64,000 nt of DNA from Hyphomicrobiaceae bacterium (GTDB lineage: Bacteria; Pseudomonadota; Alphaproteobacteria; Rhizobiales; Devosiaceae). The notes below the pieces were generated by a model. The model saw only the letters and a program-made list of their open reading frames with translations. It did not search any database and was not told the DNA's origin. The stretch covers positions 62,001-126,000 of the forward strand of contig JACKJG010000010.1 in the NCBI GenBank assembly GCA_020638065.1, read 5' to 3'. Every line of letters starts with the position of its first letter. Within the stretch, counting starts at the first letter, position 1. Shown in pieces: positions 17,207-26,643 of the stretch. Position numbers and translations under genes: made by a program.

Positions 17207-18726
17207 TAGGCACTCTCGTTCTTGCTGAACAGCGAGAACGGTGTGAGGAACAGGATGTAAAGGTCCAGAAGCGGCGACCAGTTCTCGATGTAATAGAGAT
17301 CGTGGTTCACGCGCTGCATGATCTTTTCAAGGGTGTCGGTTTCGCCCCGCCAGCCGTGGATCTGCGCCCATCCGGTCATGCCCGGCTTCACCTTGTGCCG
17401 CGCGAAATAGCCGTCAACGGCCTCGTGATAAAGCCGGTTTGCAGCCTTGGCTTCAAGTGCATGGGGGCGGGGGCCAACAATCGACAGCTCACCCTTGAGC
17501 ACGTTGAAGAGCTGCGGCAATTCGTCGATCGAGGTTTTGCGGATGAAGCGGCCAACTCGCGTGACACGCGGATCGTCCTTGGTGACGAGCCTGGAGGCGC
17601 TCATGTCCGACTGATCGGTATACATAGAGCGGAACTTGTAGATTTCGATCAGCTCGTTGTTGAACCCATGCCGCTTCTGTTTGAAGAGGATAGGCCCCTT
17701 GCTCTCCAGTTTGATGGCGATAGCCGTCGCGATCATGACCGGCGACAGCACCAGTATGGCGGCCACCGCAACGATCCGGTCAAATACCCACTTGTAGATG
17801 AGATTCCAGTCTGCAATTGGCCGGTCGGCCATATCAAACACGGCCACATCGCCGATATACGAATAGGCCGAGCGGGTGAATTGCAGTTTGCTCATATGGG
17901 CGCTGAGCCGGATATCCACCGGCAGAACCCACAAGCGCTTGAGCATGTGCAACACGCGCTCTTCGGCAGAAAGTGGCATCGAAACGACAACAAGATCGAC
18001 CTGGGTGTGCCGTGCAAACGCGATCAGGTCACTGATCCGACCAAGTTTTGGCAAGCCAGCCACCTGCTCGGGCGAGCGGTTGTCGTCTCGATCATCGAAC
18101 AGGCCGAGCAATTGGATATCGTTGTCGGCGCTCGCTTCGATCGCTTCGATCAGCGATTGCGCGGTCGGACCGCCGCCAACAATGACAGTTCTTTGCTTGA
18201 GACGACCGGCCTTGGTCCAGGCAATCACCGCACTGCGCAGCGATAACCGGAAAATAACCAGCACAACCGCGCCGAGCGCATACCAGCTGACCATCCAGAC
18301 CCGCGAGAATTCGGTCGAAAACCGGAAGATGAAGGCAGTGCTGATCAGGAGAAGGAACATGAGCGACCAGGCGGCCAGCACGCGTCCAACCTGAGTGACG
18401 AAAGTCCTGTAGGCCTGAATGCGGTGCGTGCGGGCCATGTTGAACAACACATTGGCACCCACGACCGACGCGAGAATAACCGGGATGTAGAGTGTGTGAT
18501 CTCCGCCATCGACATAGGACCAGTAAATGCCAAGCCCCAGCGTCAAAAGAAGAGCGGCTTCAATGAGTTGTGCAATTCCGACCACAACCGTTGACGAGAA
18601 GCGGGGTTCCGCGGGCCGATCGATGATCGCCTGGGCTTCCTTGGAAAACCCCGAATGGCCACCTGATGCCGCAACATCGGAATTCAGGTGGTTGATGATG
18701 GTCTCTTTTGCGTCCAGCTTGAACAT
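17203..18726 (-). CDS. Undecaprenyl-phosphate sugar phosphotransferase (WcaJ/ExoY-like)
   Basis: This 507-aa protein is predicted to start polysaccharide repeat-unit synthesis by loading a sugar-1-phosphate (probably glucose) onto undecaprenyl phosphate. The N-terminal half has four hydrophobic segments and a CoA-binding-like domain (VIVGGGPTAQSLIEAIEAS). A fifth membrane segment (FDRIVAVAAILVLSPVMIAT) precedes the catalytic domain, with KTSIDELPQLFNVLKGELSI and VGPRPHA, hallmarks of bacterial sugar transferases. It is followed by the polymerase/ligase gene with a 4-bp overlap. Confidence 0.92.
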   Translation of the reverse strand: MFKLDAKETIINHLNSDVAASGGHSGFSKEAQAIIDRPAEPRFSSTVVVGIAQLIEAALLLTLGLGIYWSYVDGGDHTLYIPVILASVVGANVLFNMARTHRIQAYRTFVTQVGRVLAAWSLMFLLLISTAFIFRFSTEFSRVWMVSWYALGAVVLVIFRLSLRSAVIAWTKAGRLKQRTVIVGGGPTAQSLIEAIEASADNDIQLLGLFDDRDDNRSPEQVAGLPKLGRISDLIAFARHTQVDLVVVSMPLSAEERVLHMLKRLWVLPVDIRLSAHMSKLQFTRSAYSYIGDVAVFDMADRPIADWNLIYKWVFDRIVAVAAILVLSPVMIATAIAIKLESKGPILFKQKRHGFNNELIEIYKFRSMYTDQSDMSASRLVTKDDPRVTRVGRFIRKTSIDELPQLFNVLKGELSIVGPRPHALEAKAANRLYHEAVDGYFARHKVKPGMTGWAQIHGWRGETDTLEKIMQRVNHDLYYIENWSPLLDLYILFLTPFSLFSKNESAY

Positions 18727-18792
18727 CGCTAGTCCCAGCTCTTGTGTGAGTTGAGAAAACCTAGTCCGGAATCCGTGAAAAGAGAGTGAAGC

Positions 18793-19962
18793 TCAGCGTT
18801 TTCTGGCCGCAATCGCGTCGTAATAGGCAGCCTCGATACCATCGGTCATTGCCAACATCGAAAAACCCTCGCGGACGTGCGCAAATCGCCGCTCGGCTTC
18901 GGCCTGTTCGGCGGGCATGTCGTCAAGGGCCGCTTGCATGCGCCCGGCAAGTGCTGAGACATTTTCGGGCGGTACCAGCGATGCTGAAGTTGGACCGAAG
19001 ATTTCGGCGATCCCGCCGACCCGTGTCGCAATCAGCGGTTTGCTAGCTGCCGCCGCTTCAAGGCAGACATAGGGGAGGCTCTCGCCCCGGCTCGGCACGA
19101 TGGCAACACGACCGCGGCCGAAGACGGAGCGGGCCGGCTGAACCCCGACAAATTCGACGCGCTGAGAGATTCCCAGCTCTTGCGCAAGCGCCTTGAGGGA
19201 CATTTCTTCCGGGCCACCGCCGCCAAGGACTAGTGTCGCGGGTTGGCCATCCGGCCTTTTGACACCGGGAAGGGCGCGCAACATCACGTCGATTCCCTTG
19301 ATGGGGCGCAGTTCGCCGACATAGGCAAAGTCGTGGTCGATATCAGCCGCGTCCAGCGGCTCGAACTCTGACTCATCAAGGCCATTGAGTATGACGCGCG
19401 ACAGGCATTTCACCTTGCCGATCTGATGTTCGAATTCGCTCCGAGCGTAAGCACTTTCAAACGTCATCGCATCAGTCATGAAGAGCAGAAACCACTCAAC
19501 ACGCCTGAACAGAATGCCCGCGAGCGAAGTCGCAGAATAGTGCAAGACCCCGCCATGTGGCGTGTAGGCGCTGATCCTGCCGGGAACGCCCAGACGTGCC
19601 CAGCGCGCAGAAAACCCGCCCTTGGCACCATGTCCGTGCACAACATCTACTTTAAGAGAATTCGCCAAATCTCTGATTTTGAAACTGGCCGTGAAGTCAC
19701 CCAACCCAAGCACGCGCGGAATGCGAACCCGGTGAACGCCCAGCGCGGGCGGCTCCGGCAGCGCGTCAATCCGCGCAAATGTCTGCGCGTCCTCAACCTC
19801 GCTGTCCATGACAATTCCGACTTGATGTCCGCGTTTCGCCAGCATTCCGCTCAAATCGACAACGTGCCGGTAAAGCCCGCCGATGGGTGCGCGCAAAACC
19901 ATCAGGATTCGAAGTTTCCTGCGCTCAGAGCTCTTGTCGAATGTGTTTTGGTTCATATCCAA
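18793..19962 (-). CDS. Glycosyltransferase family 4 (GT-B fold)
   Basis: This 389-aa cytosolic glycosyltransferase has an N-terminal Rossmann half (LRILMVLRAPIGGLYRHVVD) and a C-terminal donor half. The donor half contains PSRGESLPYVCLEAAAASKP, which holds the two glutamates of the EX7E motif. It presumably adds a sugar to the lipid-linked repeat unit; donor and acceptor are unknown. Its start overlaps the end of the export lipoprotein gene by 10 bp, and the phosphotransferase gene follows after 66 bp. Confidence 0.88.
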   Translation of the reverse strand: MDMNQNTFDKSSERRKLRILMVLRAPIGGLYRHVVDLSGMLAKRGHQVGIVMDSEVEDAQTFARIDALPEPPALGVHRVRIPRVLGLGDFTASFKIRDLANSLKVDVVHGHGAKGGFSARWARLGVPGRISAYTPHGGVLHYSATSLAGILFRRVEWFLLFMTDAMTFESAYARSEFEHQIGKVKCLSRVILNGLDESEFEPLDAADIDHDFAYVGELRPIKGIDVMLRALPGVKRPDGQPATLVLGGGGPEEMSLKALAQELGISQRVEFVGVQPARSVFGRGRVAIVPSRGESLPYVCLEAAAASKPLIATRVGGIAEIFGPTSASLVPPENVSALAGRMQAALDDMPAEQAEAERRFAHVREGFSMLAMTDGIEAAYYDAIAARKR

Positions 19963-20507
19963 CGGTCTAGCACGACAATCGTGTCACCGGGTTGAATGGG
20001 GAAATCAAGGCCAACCGTGCCCTTGATCATCTGGCCATTGTGTGGCCGATAAACGACGACCTTGGTCCGGTCTGCCGTTTCTGTGAAGCCGCCAGCCGTC
20101 GAAATCGCGGCCCGTGCCGTCATGCCGTAAACATATGGATACTGCCCCGACGTCCCAACTTCACCCTGAATGAAGAATGGGCGATACGTGGCGATTTCCA
20201 TCGAAACATCGGGACTGCGAATGTAGCCGGCAGCAAGTTTCGACGCGATACGGGCCGACGCAGCCTTCGTTGTCAGCCCGCGAACGCTCGTTGGGCCGAT
20301 CAGGGGAAACGCGATATTGCCGGCATCGTCGACCGCATAATCATCGCTTAGCGCGTCATCGCCATAAACGATGATTCTGACCACGTCTCCGGTGTCGAGT
20401 GTGTAAGGTCCCTGTTGCTCGACCGAATAGGTGCCTGGGGCCGTGTTTCCGGCACAAGCGGCCAGCGGCAGGACCATCAGCAATAGCAAAATCTTGAACA
20501 ACCGCAT
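19953..20507 (-). CDS. Polysaccharide export lipoprotein (Wza/OPX-like)
   Basis: This 184-aa protein is a short outer-membrane polysaccharide export protein. The signal ends in the lipobox LAACAG. A Poly_export domain (YTLDTGDVVRIIVYGDDALS) and a SLBB-like domain (IQGEVGTSGQYPYVYGMTAR) follow. It lacks the long C-terminal helix of full Wza, as do many rhizobial ExoF-type proteins. The ATG at 20507 is preferred over one at 20528 because ggtgag lies nine bases upstream. It is divergent from the Wzz/kinase-like gene, so the 161-bp gap at 20508-20668 should hold both promoters. Confidence 0.88.
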   Translation of the reverse strand: MRLFKILLLLMVLPLAACAGNTAPGTYSVEQQGPYTLDTGDVVRIIVYGDDALSDDYAVDDAGNIAFPLIGPTSVRGLTTKAASARIASKLAAGYIRSPDVSMEIATYRPFFIQGEVGTSGQYPYVYGMTARAAISTAGGFTETADRTKVVVYRPHNGQMIKGTVGLDFPIQPGDTIVVLDRWI

Positions 20508-20668
20508 GGGACTCACCGCGCACGTCATGTCTCATGGGTCGCGCAATATGGTTAAGAAACCCCTTAGCTCATCCTGGGGCCGCGTGCAGAATGCGTCAAA
20601 GTTAACGAGTTGCTTACCACGATTGTCTAGGACTCGTTTGATGGCGAGAGTCGCCACAGGGAAGGCCT

Positions 20669-22825
20669 ATGTCGCAGACCTCTCAAATGGACGCGAGCGG
20701 AAAAACGGACATGACGACTCTGTCCGCCGAGTTGTGGCGCAAAAAGTGGCGGATTGCCTTCGTAACGCTGCTGCTGTGCATGGCCACCTATGCGGTTCTC
20801 TCGTTCTTTCCCAAACTGTATGAATCATCGGCCTCCATCCTGGTCGAGCCGCGCGCCAACGCCTTCTCGCGAGCGGCCGACGACAATGGATCGACGGCGA
20901 CCAACGCGTCGGTGCCCGATGACGTTCTCATGTCCTCGCAGATGGAACTGGTCAAATCCGCGGACACACTGCTGATCGTCATCCGCAAACTTGACCTGAT
21001 CAGCAAACCCGAATTCCAGGCAAGCAAGTCTCCGCTGAGTGCTATCACCTCAATGTTCGGCAGCCAGCCCGATGTGCGGGACGCCGAGCAGATTGCGTTG
21101 GCCAAATTACTCAAACAGATCACCGTCCTGCGCGAACGCGATTCCCGCGTGATCTCGATTTTTGTCCGGTCCGAGGACCGGCAATTGGCTGCCGACATCG
21201 CGAATGCCATCGCCCAGGCACATATCACCCGGCGCGCGGATCAGACGATTGATGACACCGCCGAGGCGACCCAGTGGCTGCAGACGGAAATTGACAAGCT
21301 GCGAACAAGGGTCAACGATGCCGAAAGTGCGGTCGCCAAGTATCGCGTCGATCACGACCTCTTCGTTGGGCCGAACAATACGACCTTGATCGATCAGCAA
21401 TTGTCCGACATCTCCAAGCAGATCACAGATGCGCAGGAGCGCAAGAACACAGCGCGATCGCGGGCCAACCTGATCCGGCAAATGCTTCAGTCCGGACAGT
21501 CGATCACCGGCGTCACCGACGTGCAGAATTCGGTGGTCGTGCAGCGCCTGCTCGAAGACAAGGCGGGATTGCAGCGCGACCGCGCGCAATTGCTCTCGAC
21601 GCTTTTGCCCAATCATCCTGACATTCAGGCGTTGACGGCCCAGATCGAGGAGATCGACCGTCAGATCAATTCCGAAGCGAAAAAGGTTGCTGACGCGTTG
21701 GACGCTGAAGCTCAGATCGAGGCATCGCTGGAGGCATCCCTGCGTGACGATCTGGCCCGTCTGAAACTCTCGGCTTCCGATGCGACCAATTCAAACGTCG
21801 AGTTGCAGGAACTGGAGCGCGAAGCCACGGCCCAACGCAACCTGCTCGAAACCTACCTGCTGCGCTACCGTGATGCCGTCGCGCGTACCGATAGCAGCGC
21901 TGCCTTGCCGGATTTGCGCCAGATCACCTTTGCGACTGCAGCGATTACGCCCTCTTATCCGCAGACCATGTTGATCATTGTGGCCGTCACCATCGTGGCG
22001 CTGATGGGTCAACTCGGAATTATCCTGTTGCGCCATTATGCGGGAACCATGCTGCGCGAGGACGATCGAGAGAAAGCCAGTTCAGACTGGGCCGCATTTG
22101 GAGTGCGCGAGGACAACGTTCTTCTGGGCAAGAGCACGGCTCAGCAACCAGACAGAGCCGACGAACGTCTGACGATGCGCGAACGCGCCAGCAGGCTGTT
22201 GCGTCAGTCCAGCGGAAATCGGAAGGCTCGCGAGATCGATCCCGGCGCGGCAAATTCGAATGAATGGACGCTTGCCGATCTCGAACGGCACCTTCTGCGC
22301 GGCCGTGACCGGCTTGTTCTGGTCGCCGGATATGATTCCGATGCGGATTGCCTCGGACTGGTCGACCGGCTCGCGGCCGGGTTGATCGACAAGGGGCGGA
22401 ACATCACCCTGGTCGATGCCGGTACCGGATTGAGCACGCGCGCGCCGGGCATGACTGATCTGGCCGCGGGTGACGTGGATTTCGGAGAGGTGGTTTCTGA
22501 AACCCGCTATCCAAACCTCAATGAAGTGGGCTGGGGCCGTCTTGCCGAAATCGACCGGTCGTCGGCTAAGCCCGCGACACTGGTCGAAGCGCTTTGCGAT
22601 CTCAACGACGCGGTTATCGTTTTGACGGGCGCGGCGGGCACGCACGCAAATCTGCCACTCTTTTCGGGGTGCGACGCGCTTCTGGTCGTCGTGAGCGCCA
22701 AACCGCTCAGCGCGGAAAGGCAGCGTCAGGTTGAACGGGACGCGACCCGGCTCGATCTGACCAATATCGCTTTCGCGGTTGCGCGGCCGGCGCAGTCTGC
22801 GGCGCGGCGGCCCGACGTCGCATGA
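20669..22825 (+). CDS. Wzz/ExoP-type chain-length protein with degenerate BY-kinase domain
   Basis: This 718-aa inner-membrane polysaccharide co-polymerase has one transmembrane segment near residues 27-50 and a long periplasmic coiled-coil region (about 180-420). A GNVR-like stretch (ELEREATAQRNLLETYLLRY) precedes the second membrane segment at about 430-452. The C-terminal domain has the layout of a bacterial tyrosine kinase, but the Walker A position reads VAGYDSDADCLGLVDRLAAG without the GxGKS/T lysine. The Walker A' position keeps only LVDAG. The C-terminus has no tyrosine cluster. It is probably a pseudokinase version and is not expected to phosphorylate itself. It starts a plus-strand unit with the deacetylase gene. 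Confidence 0.85.
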   Translation: MSQTSQMDASGKTDMTTLSAELWRKKWRIAFVTLLLCMATYAVLSFFPKLYESSASILVEPRANAFSRAADDNGSTATNASVPDDVLMSSQMELVKSADTLLIVIRKLDLISKPEFQASKSPLSAITSMFGSQPDVRDAEQIALAKLLKQITVLRERDSRVISIFVRSEDRQLAADIANAIAQAHITRRADQTIDDTAEATQWLQTEIDKLRTRVNDAESAVAKYRVDHDLFVGPNNTTLIDQQLSDISKQITDAQERKNTARSRANLIRQMLQSGQSITGVTDVQNSVVVQRLLEDKAGLQRDRAQLLSTLLPNHPDIQALTAQIEEIDRQINSEAKKVADALDAEAQIEASLEASLRDDLARLKLSASDATNSNVELQELEREATAQRNLLETYLLRYRDAVARTDSSAALPDLRQITFATAAITPSYPQTMLIIVAVTIVALMGQLGIILLRHYAGTMLREDDREKASSDWAAFGVREDNVLLGKSTAQQPDRADERLTMRERASRLLRQSSGNRKAREIDPGAANSNEWTLADLERHLLRGRDRLVLVAGYDSDADCLGLVDRLAAGLIDKGRNITLVDAGTGLSTRAPGMTDLAAGDVDFGEVVSETRYPNLNEVGWGRLAEIDRSSAKPATLVEALCDLNDAVIVLTGAAGTHANLPLFSGCDALLVVVSAKPLSAERQRQVERDATRLDLTNIAFAVARPAQSAARRPDVA

Positions 22826-22854
22826 AGCAGGCACTCGCCTGAGGAGCCGAAACG

Positions 22855-23898
22855 GTGGATATCAAATACCTCGTTTTGCGGACGGCATTCGAGACGCTCT
22901 GGATGACCCGCATCGCTCAGATGGTGCGGATGACATCCCGGGCGCGGGGCGCCATATTCACGCTTCACCGCGTCGTTCCCGAAGCGCCGGCGGACTTTTC
23001 TCCGAATTCAATCCTGCAGATCACGCCCGATTTCCTTGAATATTTCATCATCCGCATCCGCCAGCTTGGATACGAAATAGTCCCGCTCGACGAGGCCTTG
23101 GAGCGCACCGCGTCGCACGAGGCCAAACAGCGCTTCGCCGTTCTCACCTTCGACGATGCCTATCGGGACAACCTCACGCATGCATTGCCCATCCTGCGCA
23201 AGTACAAGGCGCCGTTCACTCTTTACGTGCCGACGGCCTTTGTGGATGGTATCGGGGAGGTCTGGTGGCAATTACTTGAAGATGTGATTGCCGAGCAAAA
23301 CGCCATTGCCGTGCCGGACACCAAAGGTGCGATTACCTACCTCGAAACCAAGTCTCAGGCGCAAAAGCAGGCCGCCTACAAGAAGCTCTATTGGGATATG
23401 CGTGCCATGCCCAATCCGCGACGCGTCGCCGTGATCCGCGAGTTGGGAGAGCGGTACGGAATCGATGCGTCCGCGCATTGCCGATCCTTGATCATGGACT
23501 GGTCGGAGTTGCAGACTTTTGCCGGGGAGCCATTGTGCACAATCGGCGCGCACACCGTCCGCCACTACGAGCTTTCGACGCTTACCGAGCCCGAGGCATT
23601 GTCCGAGATGCAGCAATCCGCCCAAGTGCTCGAGGCACAGTTCGGCGAGCGCCCCCGGCATCTGTCCTATCCGATCGGCGCAAAGATCTCGGCATCGGAG
23701 CGTGAATTCGCTTTGGCAGGGCAGGCGGGCTTCACCTCGGCAGTAACCACGCGGCCCGGCGCGCTCTATTACCGGCACCGCGACCAGTTTCTGTCACTGC
23801 CCAGAATTTCACTGAATGGCCATTTCCAGACACCGCGCTATGTCGACGTCTTTGCCGCGGCGGCTGTTTTCACCACAGCCAGTTCGCTGTTGGGATAG
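22855..23898 (+). CDS. Polysaccharide deacetylase (NodB/CE4 family)
   Basis: This 347-aa protein has the CE4 motif AVLTFDDAYRDNLTHALPIL (canonical TFDDGYxDN; here Ala replaces Gly) and the second metal-site region IGAHTVRHYELSTLT. It also has LSYPIGAKI near residue 275. No signal peptide is visible, so it may be cytosolic or non-classical. It probably removes acetyl groups from a polysaccharide made by this locus. The start is GTG at 22855, 27 bp after the preceding stop, with gagga upstream. Confidence 0.85.
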   Translation: MDIKYLVLRTAFETLWMTRIAQMVRMTSRARGAIFTLHRVVPEAPADFSPNSILQITPDFLEYFIIRIRQLGYEIVPLDEALERTASHEAKQRFAVLTFDDAYRDNLTHALPILRKYKAPFTLYVPTAFVDGIGEVWWQLLEDVIAEQNAIAVPDTKGAITYLETKSQAQKQAAYKKLYWDMRAMPNPRRVAVIRELGERYGIDASAHCRSLIMDWSELQTFAGEPLCTIGAHTVRHYELSTLTEPEALSEMQQSAQVLEAQFGERPRHLSYPIGAKISASEREFALAGQAGFTSAVTTRPGALYYRHRDQFLSLPRISLNGHFQTPRYVDVFAAAAVFTTASSLLG

Positions 23899-23916
23899 AC
23901 AAACGCGCCGGAAGGC

Positions 23917-24135
23917 TCAGTTGGTATCGTTTGCGTCGGGCTTCGACATCCAGCGAATGATGATTCCCGCCGGAACCGCCCAGAACAGGCCGGTGACCAG
24001 GAAGAACAAAAGTGACGCCCAGACCGGCAGTTCCATCAGGTAGGTTGCGTACATGACCGCGACAAACAGCGGATAGGCGATCAGAATGGCCACCAGCAAC
24101 CACACACCAGCAAATTTTCGGGCACTTTGTGACAT
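23917..24135 (-). CDS. DUF2842 family small membrane protein
   Basis: This 72-aa protein has two predicted membrane helices (about 11-30 and 37-58) and a basic N-terminus (MSQSARKFAG), ending IIIRWMSKPD. It matches DUF2842, a family of unknown function often placed beside ctaA in Hyphomicrobiales. ATG 24135 is chosen because the conserved part starts there; the frame continues upstream without support. It is convergent with the deacetylase gene and divergent from ctaA. Confidence 0.8.
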   Translation of the reverse strand: MSQSARKFAGVWLLVAILIAYPLFVAVMYATYLMELPVWASLLFFLVTGLFWAVPAGIIIRWMSKPDANDTN

Positions 24136-24237
24136 CAAGGGGTCAGGCTTTTCTCTTCGTTGTGCGACGATGCAACCATTGAATTGTTGACGCCGAGCGA
24201 CTAGCACAGCTCCAGTCCCATTGCACGGGTTTGCTGA

Positions 24238-25320
24238 ATGTCCCTCGATCTCGAAAACGCGGTCGCCAGTCTTGGCGGCGCGGCTTCAACTCCGTCCGAC
24301 CGGCTGAAACCGGTTCGAATCTGGCTCTACGCTCTGGCGGCGCTTGTTCTGCTGATGGTGGCCGTCGGTGGCGCGACCCGCTTGACCGATTCCGGACTGT
24401 CGATTACGCAATGGAAGCCCATTTCCGGGGCCATTCCACCGCTGAGCACCGCGGACTGGCAGCACGAGTTCGATCTCTACAAGTCCATTCCGGAATTTGC
24501 ACAGCAGAATTTCTGGATGCTGCTCGACGATTTCAAGTTCATCTATTGGTGGGAGTGGTCTCATCGTTTTCTTGGTCGCCTGATTGGCGTTGTCTTCGCC
24601 ATTCCGTTTGTGGTTTTCCTGTTTCAGCGGCGCATTCCGGGGCGTCTGGCGCCGTGGCTGGCAGTTTTGTTTGTGCTCGGCGGGCTACAGGGTGCGCTCG
24701 GCTGGTGGATGGTCACCTCCGGTCTGACGCAGCGGATCGACGTCTCGCAATACCGATTGGCGGCGCATCTGGGTGCGGCAAGCTTGTTGTTCTTTGCTCT
24801 CGTTTTTGTTGCACGACTAGTCCGATCGGAAACGGCGGTGCGCCTGAAGTTCGATGCCCGTTGGATGTGGACGCTGGCATTGTTTGGACTGCTTGTATTC
24901 CTGCAGATCCTGATGGGAGCCTTCGTTGCGGGCATGGACGCCGGCTATGGGTTCAACACTTGGCCGCTCATGGACGGCAAATTCATTCCCGACAACCTGA
25001 TCGTGGTCGAACCGATCTGGCGAAACGTCTTCGAGATGCATCTCACAGCGCAATTCACCCATCGCATGATCGCCTATCTCGTGCTTACCGTTGTGCTGAT
25101 CCTGTTTGGCCTGTCGCGTCTGAGCGCCAACACCATGCTCAAGGGTTGGGTGCAAATCCTGTTTTGGGCGGTGCTGGGGCAGGTGGTGCTCGGCATTCTC
25201 ACCCTGGTTCTGGTCATTCCGGTTCCGTTGGCGCTCGCCCACCAGTCCCTAGCCTTCATGGTTTTCGGGCTCGTTTCGGCCGCTCTGGCGGACGGAACCG
25301 CGATTTCCTTTGAGAAATAG
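24238..25320 (+). CDS. ctaA: Heme A synthase (COX15/CtaA)
   Basis: CtaA oxidises heme O to heme A for aa3-type cytochrome oxidases, in the inner membrane. The 360-aa protein has eight hydrophobic segments. The first membrane stretch (LVLLMVAVGGATRLTDSGL) and the heme ligands in WWEWSHRFLGRLIG and QFTHRMIAYLV match the family. The absence of the extra cysteine pair marks the proteobacterial type. Start ATG at 24238, length normal. Confidence 0.95.
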   Translation: MSLDLENAVASLGGAASTPSDRLKPVRIWLYALAALVLLMVAVGGATRLTDSGLSITQWKPISGAIPPLSTADWQHEFDLYKSIPEFAQQNFWMLLDDFKFIYWWEWSHRFLGRLIGVVFAIPFVVFLFQRRIPGRLAPWLAVLFVLGGLQGALGWWMVTSGLTQRIDVSQYRLAAHLGAASLLFFALVFVARLVRSETAVRLKFDARWMWTLALFGLLVFLQILMGAFVAGMDAGYGFNTWPLMDGKFIPDNLIVVEPIWRNVFEMHLTAQFTHRMIAYLVLTVVLILFGLSRLSANTMLKGWVQILFWAVLGQVVLGILTLVLVIPVPLALAHQSLAFMVFGLVSAALADGTAISFEK

Positions 25321-25323
25321 TCG

Positions 25324-25337
25324 GGTATTATAATACC
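25324..25337. promoter_or_regulatory. 14-bp perfect palindrome after ctaA
   Basis: GGTATTATAATACC is a perfect palindrome four bases after the ctaA stop and 42 bases before the likely rplM -35 box. It looks like an operator, but I recognise no known regulator for it. Confidence 0.6.
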
Positions 25338-25378
25338 ACAAGCGCAAGATATTGAAAAACAATACAAAAAAATAGTGC

Positions 25379-25407
25379 TTGACCAAAACGCGGCTTGACA
25401 CTATCAC
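25379..25407 (+). promoter_or_regulatory. Sigma-70-like promoter for rplM-rpsI
   Basis: TTGACC (25379-25384) and TATCAC (25402-25407) are separated by exactly 17 bases, a good alphaproteobacterial housekeeping promoter. It lies about 93 bases before the rplM start, so the transcript would have a long leader. No riboswitch or ribosomal-protein leader fold was recognised in that leader. Confidence 0.6.
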
Positions 25408-25499
25408 GCCGCCACAAATCCCGATTGGATTGGATTACGTTTCGGTCCGCCGTGGCCACATTGTTGCCGGCGGCAATTGACCTGTTCAGGAAGAGACAC

Positions 25500-25961
25500 A
25501 TGAAGACCTATTCTGCCAAGGTGGGCGAAGTCGAAAAGCAGTGGGTGCTGATCGATGCCGAAGGCCTCGTCGTCGGCCGTCTGGCTGCCTTGATCGCCTC
25601 GCGTCTGCGCGGCAAACACAAGCCGACTTTCACGCCGCACATCGATACCGGTGACAACATCATCGTCATCAACGCCGACAAGGTGAAGCTGACCGGCGCG
25701 AAGCTCGATCAGCGCAAGTTCCACTGGCACACCGGCTATCCCGGCGGCATCAAGAACCGCTCCAGCCGCCAGATTCTCGAAGGCCGCTATCCGGAACGCG
25801 TTCTGGAAAACGCCGTGCGCCGCATGATGCCGGGCGGGCCGCTGAGCCGCTCTCTGATGGGCAATCTGCGCATTTATGCCGGCGACGTGCATCCCCACGA
25901 AGCCCAGCAGCCCGTCAAGCTCGACGTGGCCTCCCTCAATGCCAAGAATGCGAAGGCATAA
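25500..25961 (+). CDS. rplM: 50S ribosomal protein L13
   Basis: The 153-aa product starts [20 protein letters not shown] and contains [18 protein letters not shown] and [17 protein letters not shown], typical of L13. ATG 25500 follows AGGAAGAG and gives the normal length. It is followed by rpsI at 5 bp, the standard ribosomal pair. Confidence 0.97.
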   Translation: MKTYSAKVGEVEKQWVLIDAEGLVVGRLAALIASRLRGKHKPTFTPHIDTGDNIIVINADKVKLTGAKLDQRKFHWHTGYPGGIKNRSSRQILEGRYPERVLENAVRRMMPGGPLSRSLMGNLRIYAGDVHPHEAQQPVKLDVASLNAKNAKA

Positions 25962-25966
25962 AGACG

Positions 25967-26455
25967 ATGAGCGATACGCAAACTCTCAATACTCTCGAAG
26001 ATCTGGGCAGCGCCGCGGTTGCGGCCGAGCAGTCCGATGCCCCGGTTTACGAGCAGAAGATCGACGAACTTGGCCGCGCCTATGCCACCGGCAAGCGCAA
26101 GGATGCCGTGGCCCGCGTTTGGGTGAAGCCCGGTTCCGGCCTCATCACCGTCAACGGCAAGGACTTCGCCGCATATTTTGCCCGTCCGGTTCTACAAATG
26201 GTCTTGCAGCAGCCGATCGTGGCCGCCGAACGCACCGGCCAGTATGACATTGTCGCCACCGTTTCCGGTGGTGGTCTGTCCGGTCAGGCCGGCGCCGTCC
26301 GTCATGGCATTTCCAAGGCCCTGACCCATTACGAACCCGAACTGCGCAGCGTTCTGAAGCGCGGCGGCTTCCTGACCCGCGACAGCCGCGTGGTGGAACG
26401 CAAGAAATACGGTCGCGCCAAGGCTCGCCGTTCGTTCCAGTTCTCCAAGCGCTAA
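25967..26455 (+). CDS. rpsI: 30S ribosomal protein S9
   Basis: The 162-aa product has an N-terminal extension of about 30 residues usual in alphaproteobacteria. The S9 core follows, with [17 protein letters not shown] near residues 42-58 and the C-terminal tRNA-contacting tail [18 protein letters not shown] terminator follows within 50 bp. Confidence 0.97.
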   Translation: MSDTQTLNTLEDLGSAAVAAEQSDAPVYEQKIDELGRAYATGKRKDAVARVWVKPGSGLITVNGKDFAAYFARPVLQMVLQQPIVAAERTGQYDIVATVSGGGLSGQAGAVRHGISKALTHYEPELRSVLKRGGFLTRDSRVVERKKYGRAKARRSFQFSKR

Positions 26456-26486
26456 GCGCCGCTCGGATCCCGTTCAAGTTTTCGAA

Positions 26487-26513
26487 GGGCCCGGCTATCA
26501 GCCGGGCCTTTTA
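26487..26513 (+). terminator. Terminator after rpsI
   Basis: GGCCCGGCT and AGCCGGGCC form a perfect 9-bp stem with a very short loop, followed by tttt. It is 32 bases after the rpsI stop. Confidence 0.85.
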
Positions 26514-26643
26514 ACTTTGGCGCTTAACCGTGCCGCCGCAAATGGTTTGCCGGGCATGCCGGGATGTGGGCATCTGGACGCCTGACCGGTGGGACGGTTG
26601 CCGGGCACATCCCGGCGCGGCAAGGCGGACATGAGGCGGGCCA

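Noticed and set aside
15747..23898. Genomic island inserted at tRNA-Pro
   Set aside because: The exopolysaccharide genes lie next to the tRNA, but there is no integrase, no repeat of the tRNA end and no clear change in base composition by eye.
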